Both the position numbers and the translations under genes were made by a program. Of a DNA stretch of 64,000 bases, positions 1 to 8,775 are shown in pieces. How positions within the stretch are numbered: the stretch's first letter is position 1; each line of letters starts with the position of its first letter. The stretch comes from CBDBLK01 sp965215445 (GTDB taxonomy: Bacteria > Bdellovibrionota > Bacteriovoracia > Bacteriovoracales > Bacteriovoracaceae): NCBI GenBank assembly GCA_965215445.1, contig CBDCDT010000002.1, forward strand, positions 806,001 through 870,000. The letters are read 5' to 3'. The notes beneath the pieces were generated by a model. It was given only the letters and a program-made list of their open reading frames with translations. It had not been told where the DNA came from and did no database searches.

Positions 1-2
1 AT

Positions 3-1163
3 CAGAATTTTGAGAAATTTACATTTGAGCCAATAAATAAAAAAGTTAGAGATGAAATTCTTCTAACCTACTTTTCTGCCTTTGAGACATTAAAAGCAGC
101 TCAGAATAAATTGACCAAAATGACTGATCGAGAGAAAACTTTAGAATTAGGCCATCGTTCAATAGGCAAGTATGGGTGCTATTCTTGCCACGAATTTAAG
201 GGTTTTGAAGGAAGAACTCCCATTGGCCCGGAGTTAAGCAAGGAAGGATCAAAACCTCTTACTCAATTTAGCTTTGGTCACGAACATGATGTAGAACATA
301 GTAGGGACGGATGGATCAAGGCCCATTTACTTAACCCAAGACGTTGGGATCGTGGTGCTGAAAAATCTTTTAAGGATTTGGCCAGAATGCCCCATTTTTA
401 TATGACAGAAAAAGAAGCAGAGCTTATCACCTTGTTTCTTCTTGGCCAGGTAGGCGACTTTATCCCGATGGCCGGTCTGAAGAATATGAATCAACATGAA
501 AAAATTGTTTCTGAAGGTATGAAAGTTGCGTTCAAGTACAATTGTATAGGATGCCATAGTATTGATGGGCAATTTGGTGATATTGGGGCCATCTATGAGG
601 AAGATTTAAACGAGGGGCCACCACAGCTTAATGGACAGGGACATAGGGTGCAGGTTGATTGGTTTTATCATTTCCTTTCCGATGTTTATCCTATCCGCCC
701 AGGATTAAAAATCCGTATGCCATCATTCAATTTTTCTACTGAAGAGAAAAATAAAATTGTAGCTTTATTTCAACATAAATCAGAGATGGAAATTTTTACT
801 AATTATCAAAATATAGTTCAATGGAAACCAGGAGAAAAACAGGCCGCTCGCCAGCTTTTTCAGGCCTTGGCATGTGATTCTTGCCATACTTCGGGTTTTA
901 ACAATGATGAGGCCCTGGCACCTAATCTTTATTTTGCAAAAAGACGGCTTCGCCCGAGTTGGGTTAAAAAATGGATGGAAAATCCTCAAGCTATTTTGGA
1001 ATACACAACGATGCCTAATTTTTGGGAAGATGGTGAGTCCCAGGAACCTGATATTTTAGAAGGTGATCCAGTTAAACAAATTGATGCTTTAACAAAATAT
1101 ATCTATGAAATTGGAACGGAAAAATTGCCAACCAAGGCCACCAATTATTGGAGTAAGCAATAA
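3..1163 (+). CDS. Multiheme cytochrome c, 5'-truncated by window edge
   Basis: The reading frame is open from the first bases of the window with no stop, so the gene begins upstream; the ATG at 111 is probably internal. Three CXXCH heme-binding motifs are visible: CYSCH (177-191), CIGCH (from 543) and CDSCH (from 873). Each sits at the head of a cytochrome-c-like module. The stop overlaps the next start by one base (TAATG at 1161-1165), so it is translationally coupled to oxidase subunit III. The likely role is a periplasmic electron carrier, or a cytochrome c subunit, feeding a heme-copper oxidase. Whether the missing N-terminus carries a signal peptide, more hemes or a fused oxidase subunit cannot be seen. 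Confidence 0.85.
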   Translation, partial: QNFEKFTFEPINKKVRDEILLTYFSAFETLKAAQNKLTKMTDREKTLELGHRSIGKYGCYSCHEFKGFEGRTPIGPELSKEGSKPLTQFSFGHEHDVEHSRDGWIKAHLLNPRRWDRGAEKSFKDLARMPHFYMTEKEAELITLFLLGQVGDFIPMAGLKNMNQHEKIVSEGMKVAFKYNCIGCHSIDGQFGDIGAIYEEDLNEGPPQLNGQGHRVQVDWFYHFLSDVYPIRPGLKIRMPSFNFSTEEKNKIVALFQHKSEMEIFTNYQNIVQWKPGEKQAARQLFQALACDSCHTSGFNNDEALAPNLYFAKRRLRPSWVKKWMENPQAILEYTTMPNFWEDGESQEPDILEGDPVKQIDALTKYIYEIGTEKLPTKATNYWSKQ

Positions 1164-1789
1164 TGAACTCTGTCAAGGCCCATGAAGGATTGATACACAA
1201 TCATACTGATGATCAATTTGGAAAAGCTTCTCCTGGCAAAATTGGAATGTGGCTTTTTCTTGGTGCAGATGGAATGTCTTTTGCGGGATTGCTTTTAGCC
1301 TATGCTGTTTTGAGGGCGACTCAACCGAATTGGCCCAATCCTGTCGATGCTTTGGGTGGAGTTGGCCTTTCGGGATTTATGACTTTCTGGCTAATTTGCT
1401 CCTCAGTCTCAATGGTTCTTTCCATTGATGCTTGCAAAATGCGCAATCGGTCAAAAATGCTCTTTTGGCTTATGGTAACCGTTATCGGAGGAAGTGGGTT
1501 CTTATTAATGCAGGTATATGAGTATTTTCATCTTATTAATGACCTCGGTATGACTTTTTCTAGTTACGCTCATGGCAACAATCTTTTTTCTTCGACATTT
1601 TTCTCAATTACAGGTTTTCACGGTCTCCATGTTTTGTCAGGGACTCTCTACTTGGCCTATTTGTATAAATTGGCGCACGAAGGGCGCTTTGATAAAGGAG
1701 ACTACAATCTTCTCGAAATCGGAGGTCTCTTCTGGCACTTTGTCGACTTGGTCTGGATTTTAGTTTTTACTTTTGTTTATCTATTATGA
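1163..1789 (+). CDS. coxC: Heme-copper (cytochrome c) oxidase subunit III
   Basis: This is a 208-residue polytopic membrane protein of the subunit III family. It has about five hydrophobic segments and the family signatures FHGLHVLSGTLYL (near residue 153) and WHFVDLVWI near the C-terminus. Subunit III supports proton uptake and stability of the oxidase in the inner membrane. It overlaps the upstream cytochrome c gene by one base and the downstream small gene by four (ATGA at 1786), so all belong to one operon. At 208 residues it is the short five-helix bacterial type. The start is ATG at 1163. Confidence 0.9.
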   Translation: MNSVKAHEGLIHNHTDDQFGKASPGKIGMWLFLGADGMSFAGLLLAYAVLRATQPNWPNPVDALGGVGLSGFMTFWLICSSVSMVLSIDACKMRNRSKMLFWLMVTVIGGSGFLLMQVYEYFHLINDLGMTFSSYAHGNNLFSSTFFSITGFHGLHVLSGTLYLAYLYKLAHEGRFDKGDYNLLEIGGLFWHFVDLVWILVFTFVYLL

Positions 1790-1980
1790 CTTTAAAAATA
1801 GGATTATGCTTACTTCTCATTTTTCCTTTTTCAAAGATATTGGCCTGTCCAAACTGTGCAGGTTCTTTAGATGACCCTAAAACTTTATCAACGGCCTATA
1901 TTTTAATGGGCTTTATTCTTTTTACTTACATCCCCCTTTTCCTCATCTATCGTGTTATCTATAAGCATAGAGGTGAGTAG
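1786..1980 (+). CDS. Small membrane protein with CPNC motif in oxidase cluster
   Basis: This is a 64-residue protein with an N-terminal hydrophobic signal or anchor, then CPNC at residues 21-24 and a second membrane helix at about residues 36-57 with a basic tail. The sequence before C21 (ILAC) could also be read as a lipobox. It is coupled to coxC by an ATGA overlap and followed at once by the DUF420 gene. The position suggests a subunit or copper/heme assembly helper of the oxidase; the paired cysteines would suit metal handling. That role is inference, and I do not recognise the family. Confidence 0.7.
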   Translation: MTLKIGLCLLLIFPFSKILACPNCAGSLDDPKTLSTAYILMGFILFTYIPLFLIYRVIYKHRGE

Positions 1981-2497
1981 ATCAAAATTTTCTTCACTGA
2001 TAGTTGTTCTTTTTGGGTTTTTTATAACGGGCCTTATATTGTGGTGGATTTACAGCGGCCCAAATAGAGAAGTTACCAATGAATGGGCCTCTTTTCTGCC
2101 TTATCTCAATTGTTTTCTCAACGGCCTGACAGCAACATTCCTTATTTCAGGATATCTGGCGATAAAGAAAAAGAAACGTGATAAACACAAACGATTGATG
2201 CTTTTTGCTCTGGGAAGTTCTGCAATTTTTTTAGTGAGTTACCTCACTTATCATTATTTTCATGGAGATACTCGATTTTTAGGGGCAGGGGTCGTGAGGA
2301 TTTTTTACTTCAGTATTCTTATATCTCACATTATATTTTCTATCGTTCAAGTTCCACTTATCCTTCTTACTTTGTGGTTTGCTCACAATCAGAACTGGAT
2401 TAAGCATAAACAAACGGCAAAAATAACTTTTCCAATTTGGTTATTTGTATCCTTCAGCGGAATTTTAGTTTTCACTTTCTTAAAGATTTATAATTGA
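1973..2497 (+). CDS. DUF420 / CtaM-like oxidase assembly membrane protein
   Basis: This is a polytopic protein of about 174 residues matching the DUF420 family. It has the early PYLNCFLNGL segment, a basic KKKKRDKHKR loop, then YLTYHYFHGDTRF and SHIIFSIVQVPLILLTL with conserved histidines. Family members such as B. subtilis CtaM are needed for maturation of heme-copper oxidases, which fits the genes just upstream. The frame is open from GTG 1952, but the second GTG at 1973 gives only an 8-base overlap with the previous gene and has a GAG just upstream, so I prefer it. It is the last gene of the oxidase operon; the next gene lies 168 bases away behind its own promoter. Confidence 0.8.
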   Translation: MSRSKFSSLIVVLFGFFITGLILWWIYSGPNREVTNEWASFLPYLNCFLNGLTATFLISGYLAIKKKKRDKHKRLMLFALGSSAIFLVSYLTYHYFHGDTRFLGAGVVRIFYFSILISHIIFSIVQVPLILLTLWFAHNQNWIKHKQTAKITFPIWLFVSFSGILVFTFLKIYN

Positions 2498-2604
2498 TAT
2501 GTTTTTATACTGTCACTAAATTGGCATTATTTTCATTTTAAAGAGGAAAATTTTTCCCAATAAATCTATTTAGAGGTAGAAATTTCCCCTATAAAGGTGT
2601 GCTA

Positions 2605-2633
2605 TTGAAGCTTTTTTATCTGAACTATATAAT
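2605..2633 (+). promoter_or_regulatory. Sigma-70-type promoter of the flagellar operon
   Basis: TTGAAG (2605-2610), a 17-base spacer and a perfect TATAAT (2628-2633) are followed by the fliL start at 2666. The predicted transcript start is near 2640, giving a short leader that contains the GGAGGG ribosome site. It lies in the gap between the oxidase and flagellar operons, so it probably drives fliL onward. Confidence 0.6.
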
Positions 2634-2665
2634 TTTTGACAGGGAGTAAATATTGGAGGGAAATT

Positions 2666-3214
2666 ATGGCCGATGAAGATACCCAAGATGAAAACCAACC
2701 GTCTAAACCAATTGTAGCAGAAAGAAATCCGTTATTAACTATTTTGGTTTTGCTAAACACAATAGTAACAGGTGTTTTGGGTTTTTTATTTTATCAAAAT
2801 TACAAAGAAGTATCGTCTCTATCAAATGTTAGCGATATTGTAGCGGCCGAAATGAGAGAGCTTTCGTCGGAAAAGCAGGCAGAGGATACTGGCGAGGGAG
2901 AACAAGTGGATGGAATTCTTTTTCCCTTGGAAGGATTTACGGCAAATCTCGCCCAAGGTGACGGGCCAAGAAGGTTTGTGAGGCTTAGTGCAGTTTTGAA
3001 GTTTAATAGAGATTCAAATGTTGAAGAATTTAGTTCACGCAAACCTCAAATTAGAGATGCGATCATTAGTACCCTCAACAGTAAAAGACCAGAGGATTTA
3101 TTAAAGTTGGAAGGAAAAAATTATTTGAAAGAAGAAATTAAAGCGGCCATAAATTCGTTTTTAGTAGATGGAGCAGTAATTGATGTTTACTACGTTAGTT
3201 TTCAGATAAATTAA
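2666..3214 (+). CDS. fliL: Flagellar basal body-associated protein FliL
   Basis: The protein has 182 residues: an acidic cytoplasmic N-terminus, one membrane helix (LLTILVLLNTIVTGVLGFL) and a periplasmic FliL domain. FliL surrounds the stator units and supports torque and stator stability. I start it at ATG 2666, five bases after GGAGGG (2655-2660); an upstream in-frame TTG at 2636 would fall in the promoter and has no ribosome site. It is the first gene of a compact flagellar operon and is followed by fliM, as in many proteobacteria. Confidence 0.92.
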   Translation: MADEDTQDENQPSKPIVAERNPLLTILVLLNTIVTGVLGFLFYQNYKEVSSLSNVSDIVAAEMRELSSEKQAEDTGEGEQVDGILFPLEGFTANLAQGDGPRRFVRLSAVLKFNRDSNVEEFSSRKPQIRDAIISTLNSKRPEDLLKLEGKNYLKEEIKAAINSFLVDGAVIDVYYVSFQIN

Positions 3215-3260
3215 TTTTTAAATGTGAAGAGGTATTCATCTCAGGGAGGAGAAATTTTAA

Positions 3261-4274
3261 ATGGCGCAAGTTTTAAGTCAAGATGAAGTTGATGCCTTGC
3301 TTAGTGCTGTTAACGATGGCAGCAATGAGGATAATTCTGACAACTCTGAAAATGATGAATTAGATCGTGAAGATAAGATACAAGATTATGATCTTACTAG
3401 CCAAGATAGAGTTATCCGTGGAAGAATGCCTGTCCTTGAAATTATCTACGAAAGATTTATTAGATCGTTGCGAGTTTCTCTGTCTAACTCATTAAGAAAA
3501 GTTTCGACTATATCTATTATTTCAACAGATTTACTTAAATTTGGAGAGTTCGTAAATACGTTACCTATTCCTTCTTGTATGTGCATTTTACGTTTTAATG
3601 AATTAAGAGGTCCCGCATTGTTGGTATTTGAATCCAAATTAACCTACGCCATTATAGATGCTTATTTTGGTGGAACAGATAGGCCTTTTACCAGAATAGA
3701 AGGAAAAGAATTTACACAAATTGAGCTTTCTTTTATGAAAAAAGTTATAGATATAGTCATTAATGATTTAGAAGAAGCATGGGCACCTATTCACAAAATA
3801 GATGCCCAATACTTAAGAACAGAAATCAATCCTCAATTTGTTGGAGTCGTTCCTCCTTCTGATGTTGTTATAGCAACTACGCTGGAAGTTGAATTTGAAT
3901 CAGCATCCGGGGCCATCATGATAGTTTTCCCTTATTCAACAATCGAACCAATTAAGCAAAAACTTTCTTCTAATTTTCAAATGGACAATGATATAGCTGA
4001 TTCAGTATGGATTGAATCCATGAATGAGCATATCATGGATGTTGATACTGCATTAGTTGTTAAATTAGGAGAAACAGATATGACTGTAGGGGATCTTGTT
4101 GCTTTGGAAAAGGGAGATATCATACCTTTAAATAAAGATGCATCGGGAGAAATTACAATAGATATAGAAGGTGTTGAGAAATTGAAGTGTTTGATGGGTG
4201 TTAGCAGAGGCAATCGTGCTGTTAAAATAATTTCTCCTATAAATAATATTAAAAAGAACGAAAGTGTGGAGTAG
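3261..4274 (+). CDS. fliM: Flagellar motor switch protein FliM
   Basis: The protein has 337 residues, a normal FliM length. It begins with the conserved CheY-P-binding segment (LSQDEVDALLSAV, residues 5-17). A middle CheC-like domain follows, containing SLSNSLRKVS and AYFGGTDRP, and then a C-terminal SpoA/FliN-like domain (after about residue 250). FliM forms the C-ring and binds CheY-P to switch rotation. The ribosome site GGGAGGAG lies about 10 bases before ATG 3261. The intact N-terminal segment suggests that chemotactic switching is retained. Confidence 0.95.
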   Translation: MAQVLSQDEVDALLSAVNDGSNEDNSDNSENDELDREDKIQDYDLTSQDRVIRGRMPVLEIIYERFIRSLRVSLSNSLRKVSTISIISTDLLKFGEFVNTLPIPSCMCILRFNELRGPALLVFESKLTYAIIDAYFGGTDRPFTRIEGKEFTQIELSFMKKVIDIVINDLEEAWAPIHKIDAQYLRTEINPQFVGVVPPSDVVIATTLEVEFESASGAIMIVFPYSTIEPIKQKLSSNFQMDNDIADSVWIESMNEHIMDVDTALVVKLGETDMTVGDLVALEKGDIIPLNKDASGEITIDIEGVEKLKCLMGVSRGNRAVKIISPINNIKKNESVE

Positions 4275-4277
4275 ATT

Positions 4278-4673
4278 ATGGATGACAAAAATAATGACAA
4301 TTCTGCCGTTGAAGAAAAAGATGAGAGCTTAATTAAGAATCTTGATGAGGGGCAAATTGATAGTTTGGCCAATGAAATCAAGGCGGGTGACAATGCTCTC
4401 AATAAATTAAAGGTTCAAAATTTAGATTTTATTTTAGACATCCCTTTGAAAGTAACTGTTGAGTTGGGAAGAAGTACTGTCATTATAAAAGATTTATTGA
4501 AGCTAGGTCAGGGATCAGTTATTGAGTTAGATAAATTGGCCGGTGAGCCCTTGGAGATATTGATTAATGGAAAACTGGTTGCGAGAGGTGAAGTTGTTGT
4601 AGTCAATGAGAGATTTGGAATAAGATTAACGGACATTATTAGTCCTATTGAAAGGATTGAGACACTTAGATAG
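4278..4673 (+). CDS. fliN: Flagellar motor switch protein FliN
   Basis: The protein has 131 residues. An acidic, poorly conserved first 50 residues is followed by the SpoA (FliMN_C) domain: LDIPLKVTVELGRSTVIIKDLLKLGQGSVIELD, continuing to a C-terminal RFGIRLTDIISPIERI. FliN builds the lower C-ring with FliM and docks the FliH/FliI export ATPase. It starts three bases after the fliM stop with GTGGAG as a ribosome site. Nothing unusual apart from the acidic head. Confidence 0.94.
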   Translation: MDDKNNDNSAVEEKDESLIKNLDEGQIDSLANEIKAGDNALNKLKVQNLDFILDIPLKVTVELGRSTVIIKDLLKLGQGSVIELDKLAGEPLEILINGKLVARGEVVVVNERFGIRLTDIISPIERIETLR

Positions 4674-4683
4674 GAGAATATAA

Positions 4684-5769
4684 GTGGTTAGAATTTTAAA
4701 ATTACTCTTTGGTTTCATATTACCAATTCTATTTAATTTTTTTATTTTCGCCAAAGGCAATACGGAGGTAAAAAATTTAAGGTTCTCAAAAAATTTTGAG
4801 CAAGCAAAAGTTTTCATAGATTTAAAAGGAAGCTTAAAAGAGGAACCAATTTTAGAAATTAGAAATAATATTCTTCAATTGACACTTCCTGGTGCATTTG
4901 TTTGGCCCAAAATAGAGAAATCAGTTTCTTTAAATACAAATTTGGACACAAAGGTTTTAGCATATCAATTTGATAAAGAGAACGTCAGGTTTCGGGTCAT
5001 TTTGCCCTACTCTTTAAAAAATAGAAAATCCAGTATTGAAATTTCTACTGATAATAAAAAAATTGATGTAACTTTTCCTATTGATGAGATAAATAGCAAA
5101 AAAGTTTCTGATTTTGATGAAACATATTTAGACAAACTTCTTAAAGACAAAGATTTAATAAACCAAGACAACGCAAATGATAACAAATTAGCTTCAGATC
5201 AGCATACAGAAAATTCCGATAAAGTAAATTTAACAACAAGTAGTAATGAGAAAGATAAGAATTCTGCTTTTTCGTTTTGGCCTTATGTAATAAAAGCAAG
5301 TGTATTTTTAACACTTGTACTTATTTTATTTTATGGAATAGTTTATTTAGCGAGAAAAGGAGTTTTAAAGAAAGGTAAACTTAATCTTTTCAACAACGGT
5401 AAAATTATCGAGGTTATAAATACCAGTTATTTGGGGCCAAAAAGAAATTTAATGCTGGTTAGAGTTCATAGGCAAGTCTTTTTGATTTCCAGTACAGAGA
5501 AAGGAGTAAATCTTTTATCTGAAATTAAAGATGTGTCTGGTCTTTTAAAAGAAGGGGAATTGCAAGTATCTGGAACTAATTTTGATAAAAATCTAAGAGA
5601 AGCTAAGGATAAAAAATTTAACTTGAAAGAAGTTCTTGAGAATCCAGACCAAGATTCATTGGGAAGGAAGGATTTTGCCGATTCAGCGAAAGAAAAATTA
5701 ATAAAAGATGAAGTTAAATTATCCGATAAAATTAAGAGCAAAATTAAGGAATTGAAGCCACTTCAGTAG
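4684..5769 (+). CDS. fliO: Flagellar export component FliO with extended periplasmic domain
   Basis: The protein has 361 residues, much longer than enteric FliO. It has an N-terminal signal peptide (to about residue 24). Next comes an AMIN-like beta-rich segment (VKNLRFSKNFEQAKVFIDL onward, about residues 28-130), then an Asn/Asp/Ser-rich linker. One membrane helix (about residues 197-225) precedes the conserved FliO domain (KIIEVINTSYLGPKRNLMLVRVHRQ) and a charged tail. FliO helps assemble FliP into the export gate. The GTG start at 4684 follows AGGAGA. The periplasmic domain could bind peptidoglycan, by analogy with AMIN domains; that is inference. Confidence 0.85.
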   Translation: MVRILKLLFGFILPILFNFFIFAKGNTEVKNLRFSKNFEQAKVFIDLKGSLKEEPILEIRNNILQLTLPGAFVWPKIEKSVSLNTNLDTKVLAYQFDKENVRFRVILPYSLKNRKSSIEISTDNKKIDVTFPIDEINSKKVSDFDETYLDKLLKDKDLINQDNANDNKLASDQHTENSDKVNLTTSSNEKDKNSAFSFWPYVIKASVFLTLVLILFYGIVYLARKGVLKKGKLNLFNNGKIIEVINTSYLGPKRNLMLVRVHRQVFLISSTEKGVNLLSEIKDVSGLLKEGELQVSGTNFDKNLREAKDKKFNLKEVLENPDQDSLGRKDFADSAKEKLIKDEVKLSDKIKSKIKELKPLQ

Positions 5770-5805
5770 ATTTTTTAATTATTAAAAGAGGAAATGGTAT
5801 AAATA

Positions 5806-6579
5806 ATGATTAATAGATTTAGAAAAGTTTTAGAATTTTTTAAAAAAGGCATCTTGTTTTTTTTATTTTTTACTTTTGATGTAATGGCCCAATCCAGTTC
5901 TTCAAATAGTGCTATGTTCCCTGGTCTTTCAATTAATTTTGGTCAAGGTGTTAATCTCGTTGATACAATAGAAGTTTTGGCCCTTTTTACCGTGCTTACT
6001 TTAGCTCCTGCTATTTTAATTCTTTGTACGTCTTTTACTAGAATTATCGTAGTCCTTAGTTTTATCAGGCAAGCTATAGGTACTCAAAATATGCCTCCTA
6101 ATCAACTTTTAATAGGATTTGCTTTATTCTTATCAATTTTTGTAATGAAACCTACGGGAGAAAATATTTATAAGCAGGTGATTAGACCCTATATGGAGAA
6201 GAAAATTACAACGACTTCGGCCCTGGCGGAAATAGAAAAATCGATGCGTGGATTTATGGATAAGCAAGTAAGAAAAAAAGATGTGGAATTATTTTATGAT
6301 GTTACAGGAAAAAAGAGTCCCAAAGATATTAAAGATGTTCCTACTTATTATTTAATTCCGGCGTTTATCATCAGTGAGTTAAAAACGGCCTTTCAAATTG
6401 GTTTTTTGCTTTATATACCTTTTTTAATCTTGGATATGGTTATAGCGTCAGTTTTAATGGCAATGGGTATGATGATGTTACCTCCAGTGGTTGTTTCTTT
6501 ACCTTTTAAATTATTGCTCTTTGTTTTAGTTGATGGATGGCAATTAGTAACGGGTTCAATTTTAAGGTCTTTTCACTAA
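5806..6579 (+). CDS. fliP: Flagellar export gate protein FliP
   Basis: The protein has 257 residues with a cleavable signal sequence, as known for FliP. Characteristic segments follow: LTLAPAILILCTSFTRIIVVLSFIRQAIGTQNMPPNQLLIGFALFL, and the C-terminal pair of helices with MMMLPPVVVSLPFKLLLFVLVDGW. FliP5-FliQ4-FliR1 forms the core of the type III export gate. ATG 5806 is preceded by AAGAGG. It is followed at once by fliQ and fliR. Confidence 0.96.
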   Translation: MINRFRKVLEFFKKGILFFLFFTFDVMAQSSSSNSAMFPGLSINFGQGVNLVDTIEVLALFTVLTLAPAILILCTSFTRIIVVLSFIRQAIGTQNMPPNQLLIGFALFLSIFVMKPTGENIYKQVIRPYMEKKITTTSALAEIEKSMRGFMDKQVRKKDVELFYDVTGKKSPKDIKDVPTYYLIPAFIISELKTAFQIGFLLYIPFLILDMVIASVLMAMGMMMLPPVVVSLPFKLLLFVLVDGWQLVTGSILRSFH

Positions 6580-6596
6580 AGATAAGGCATTTTATT

Positions 6597-6872
6597 ATGG
6601 GATACGATATATTTAGTGACATTGCGAACCAAGCAGTCAAAGTTTCTCTTTACATATCGTCGCCAATGCTCCTAGGCGGATTATTAATGGGGATATTAGT
6701 TTCTTTATTTCAAGCAGTAACTCAAATTAATGAACAAACTTTATCTTTCATTCCCAAAATTATTGTTATTGTAGGAATGATGATTATCTTTTCTCCATGG
6801 ATGGTGGATATTATAACGACATTTACGAGAGAGTTGATAATAGATATACCAAATATTGTCAACCAAAATTGA
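6597..6872 (+). CDS. fliQ: Flagellar export gate protein FliQ
   Basis: The protein has 91 residues and two membrane helices, the standard FliQ size. The conserved core is SPMLLGGLLMGILVSLFQAVTQINEQTLSFIPKI. The open frame extends upstream to 6537 inside fliP, but ATG 6597 gives the family-typical start (MGYDIFSDIANQAVK) after the fliP stop. It is part of the FliPQR export gate. Confidence 0.94.
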   Translation: MGYDIFSDIANQAVKVSLYISSPMLLGGLLMGILVSLFQAVTQINEQTLSFIPKIIVIVGMMIIFSPWMVDIITTFTRELIIDIPNIVNQN

Positions 6873-6875
6873 TTT

Positions 6876-7655
6876 ATGATTAATGTAACTTTGGTAAATT
6901 ATGTTCAGGTCGTTTGTTTTTGGTTAATCTTCATAAGATGGGCCTGTGTTATTTTTCAGCTTCCTATTTTTGACAATGTTTCCGTTCCGGTTGTAGTTAA
7001 GACATTGTTTACTATTGTTATTTCTTATGCATTTTTCCCTTTAATTAAAAATGAAGTAGAAAGAGATATTGCATACATAGGGATAGAGAACTTTTGGATC
7101 ATTACAATATTTTATTCAATAGTGGGGCTGCTAATAGGTTATTTGGTTAATTCGCTTCTAAATCTCTTTTCATCTTCAGGTGCTCTTATTAATCAACAAG
7201 TCGGATTTGGAATGCTTTATTATTTTGATCCCAACAGCGCATCACAAACAAGTTCTTTTGAGAGATTAATCAAACAAACAATGATAGTAATTCTGATTAG
7301 TTCAGGAGCATTAATGCCTATTTTTAAAGGGATTTATAATAGTTTTTTTAATATACATATCTATGATTTAGGAAAGCTTCAAGAATCTCCTCTCTTTTTT
7401 ATTGAAATATTCAAAGATATATTTTTATCGGCCTTGATGTTAGCTGGGCCTTTTATATTTGCAAATATATTGGTAACTACGATTCTTGGTGTAATTTCCA
7501 GGACGGTGCCCCAAATGAATATTATTATGGTGAGTTTTATCGTTAACATTGGGTTGGGGTTGTTGGTTTTTATTTCTAATTCCAGCGAGTTTTTTCATGT
7601 AGCGTTCAGGATTTATACTGAGAAATTAGAAGAATGGTTTCATTTAGTTAGTTAG
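6876..7655 (+). CDS. fliR: Flagellar export gate protein FliR
   Basis: The protein has 259 residues with about six hydrophobic segments, matching FliR in length and layout. The conserved GALINQQVGFGMLYYFDP segment and the C-terminal LGVISRTVPQMNIIMVSFIVNIGLGLLV are visible. A single FliR copy completes the FliPQR gate that opens the flagellar secretion channel. It starts three bases after fliQ and ends 13 bases before flhB. Confidence 0.94.
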   Translation: MINVTLVNYVQVVCFWLIFIRWACVIFQLPIFDNVSVPVVVKTLFTIVISYAFFPLIKNEVERDIAYIGIENFWIITIFYSIVGLLIGYLVNSLLNLFSSSGALINQQVGFGMLYYFDPNSASQTSSFERLIKQTMIVILISSGALMPIFKGIYNSFFNIHIYDLGKLQESPLFFIEIFKDIFLSALMLAGPFIFANILVTTILGVISRTVPQMNIIMVSFIVNIGLGLLVFISNSSEFFHVAFRIYTEKLEEWFHLVS

Positions 7656-7668
7656 AGGCAATTTTGTA

Positions 7669-8772
7669 ATGGATGAAAACTTAGATTCAGAAAAAGACAA
7701 GACAGAAGAACCTTCGATTAATAGAATTGAAGAATTTAGAAAGCATGGCGAAGTGGCCATTTCAAAAGAATTGAACTCTATTCTAATTCTGCTTTGCTCT
7801 ACTCTAACTCTTTTTATGTGTATGGTTTATATTTATGAAGTTATGGCTGACTTCGTGGGATGGCTTTACAAATTAGACTTTTCTAAAGAAATCACAAAAG
7901 AAGTTTTTAAAACAATATCTTATAAAACGATAAAAACTGCTTTGATATGTATAGCCCCGGTGGCAGTTGTATCATTTTTAACAGGGATTATATCTAACGT
8001 TATGCAAGTAGGTTTTTTATTTTCTACAGAAGTTCTTAAGTTTAAGCCAGAGCGTATTGATCCTGTTCGAGGAATGAAAAGACTTTTTTCAATTAGATCT
8101 TTTGTTGAGTTAGTAAAAAATTTTTTTAAATTCCTGCTGGTTTTAGGAATTGTCTATTTTTTTGTAAGAAGTAACATTTCTGACTATGGAAAATTTTTGC
8201 ATGTTGATTTTATTCAAGGGTTTTTTTATGCACAACAAATCATAGTGAAATTAATGCTTTTTGTTATTTTGGGATTGTCATTTGTTGCTGCGGGAGATTT
8301 TATTTATCAAAAGATGAGTTATAGAAAAAAACTGATGATGACTAAAGATGAAGCGAAAAGAGAAACTAAAGAAAAAGAAGGAAATCCTGAAGTTAAACAA
8401 CGGATTCGTTCAATTCAGAGAGACATAGTAAGTAAAAAAATTCTTAATGATGCCAAAACAGCAGATGTTATCATCACTAATCCAACACACATTTCTGTTG
8501 CTCTTAAATACGATCAAAAAACAATGATTTCTCCAAAAATTGTTGCCAAGGGAATGGGGAACTTGGCAATTTGGATAAGAGAAATTGCAAAAGAAAAAAA
8601 AATACCGATAGTAGAAAATGTTCTTTTGGCCAGGGCCATGTATAAGACGATTAAAATAGGTCAATTTATTCCTGATAATCTTTATAAACCCGTAGCTGAA
8701 GTTTTGGCATTTGTTTACAAATTAAAAAAGAAAAATAAGGCCTTAAGCAGTGGAGAAAATATCCAAAGATAA
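7669..8772 (+). CDS. flhB: Flagellar export switch protein FlhB
   Basis: The protein has 367 residues: four membrane helices in the first 210 residues, a basic linker (MTKDEAKRETKEKEGNPEVKQR), and the self-cleaving cytoplasmic domain. The autocleavage motif NPTH is intact at residues 271-274. Cleavage between N and P switches export from rod/hook to filament substrates. ATG 7669 follows TAGAGG. It directly precedes flhA. Confidence 0.96.
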   Translation: MDENLDSEKDKTEEPSINRIEEFRKHGEVAISKELNSILILLCSTLTLFMCMVYIYEVMADFVGWLYKLDFSKEITKEVFKTISYKTIKTALICIAPVAVVSFLTGIISNVMQVGFLFSTEVLKFKPERIDPVRGMKRLFSIRSFVELVKNFFKFLLVLGIVYFFVRSNISDYGKFLHVDFIQGFFYAQQIIVKLMLFVILGLSFVAAGDFIYQKMSYRKKLMMTKDEAKRETKEKEGNPEVKQRIRSIQRDIVSKKILNDAKTADVIITNPTHISVALKYDQKTMISPKIVAKGMGNLAIWIREIAKEKKIPIVENVLLARAMYKTIKIGQFIPDNLYKPVAEVLAFVYKLKKKNKALSSGENIQR

Positions 8773-8775
8773 TTT

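Noticed and set aside
2515..2600. AT-rich near-palindromes after the DUF420 gene (GGAAAATTTTTCC type) as a terminator
   Set aside because: The stem is almost only A-T and lacks a following T-run; a chance match in AT-rich DNA is likely.
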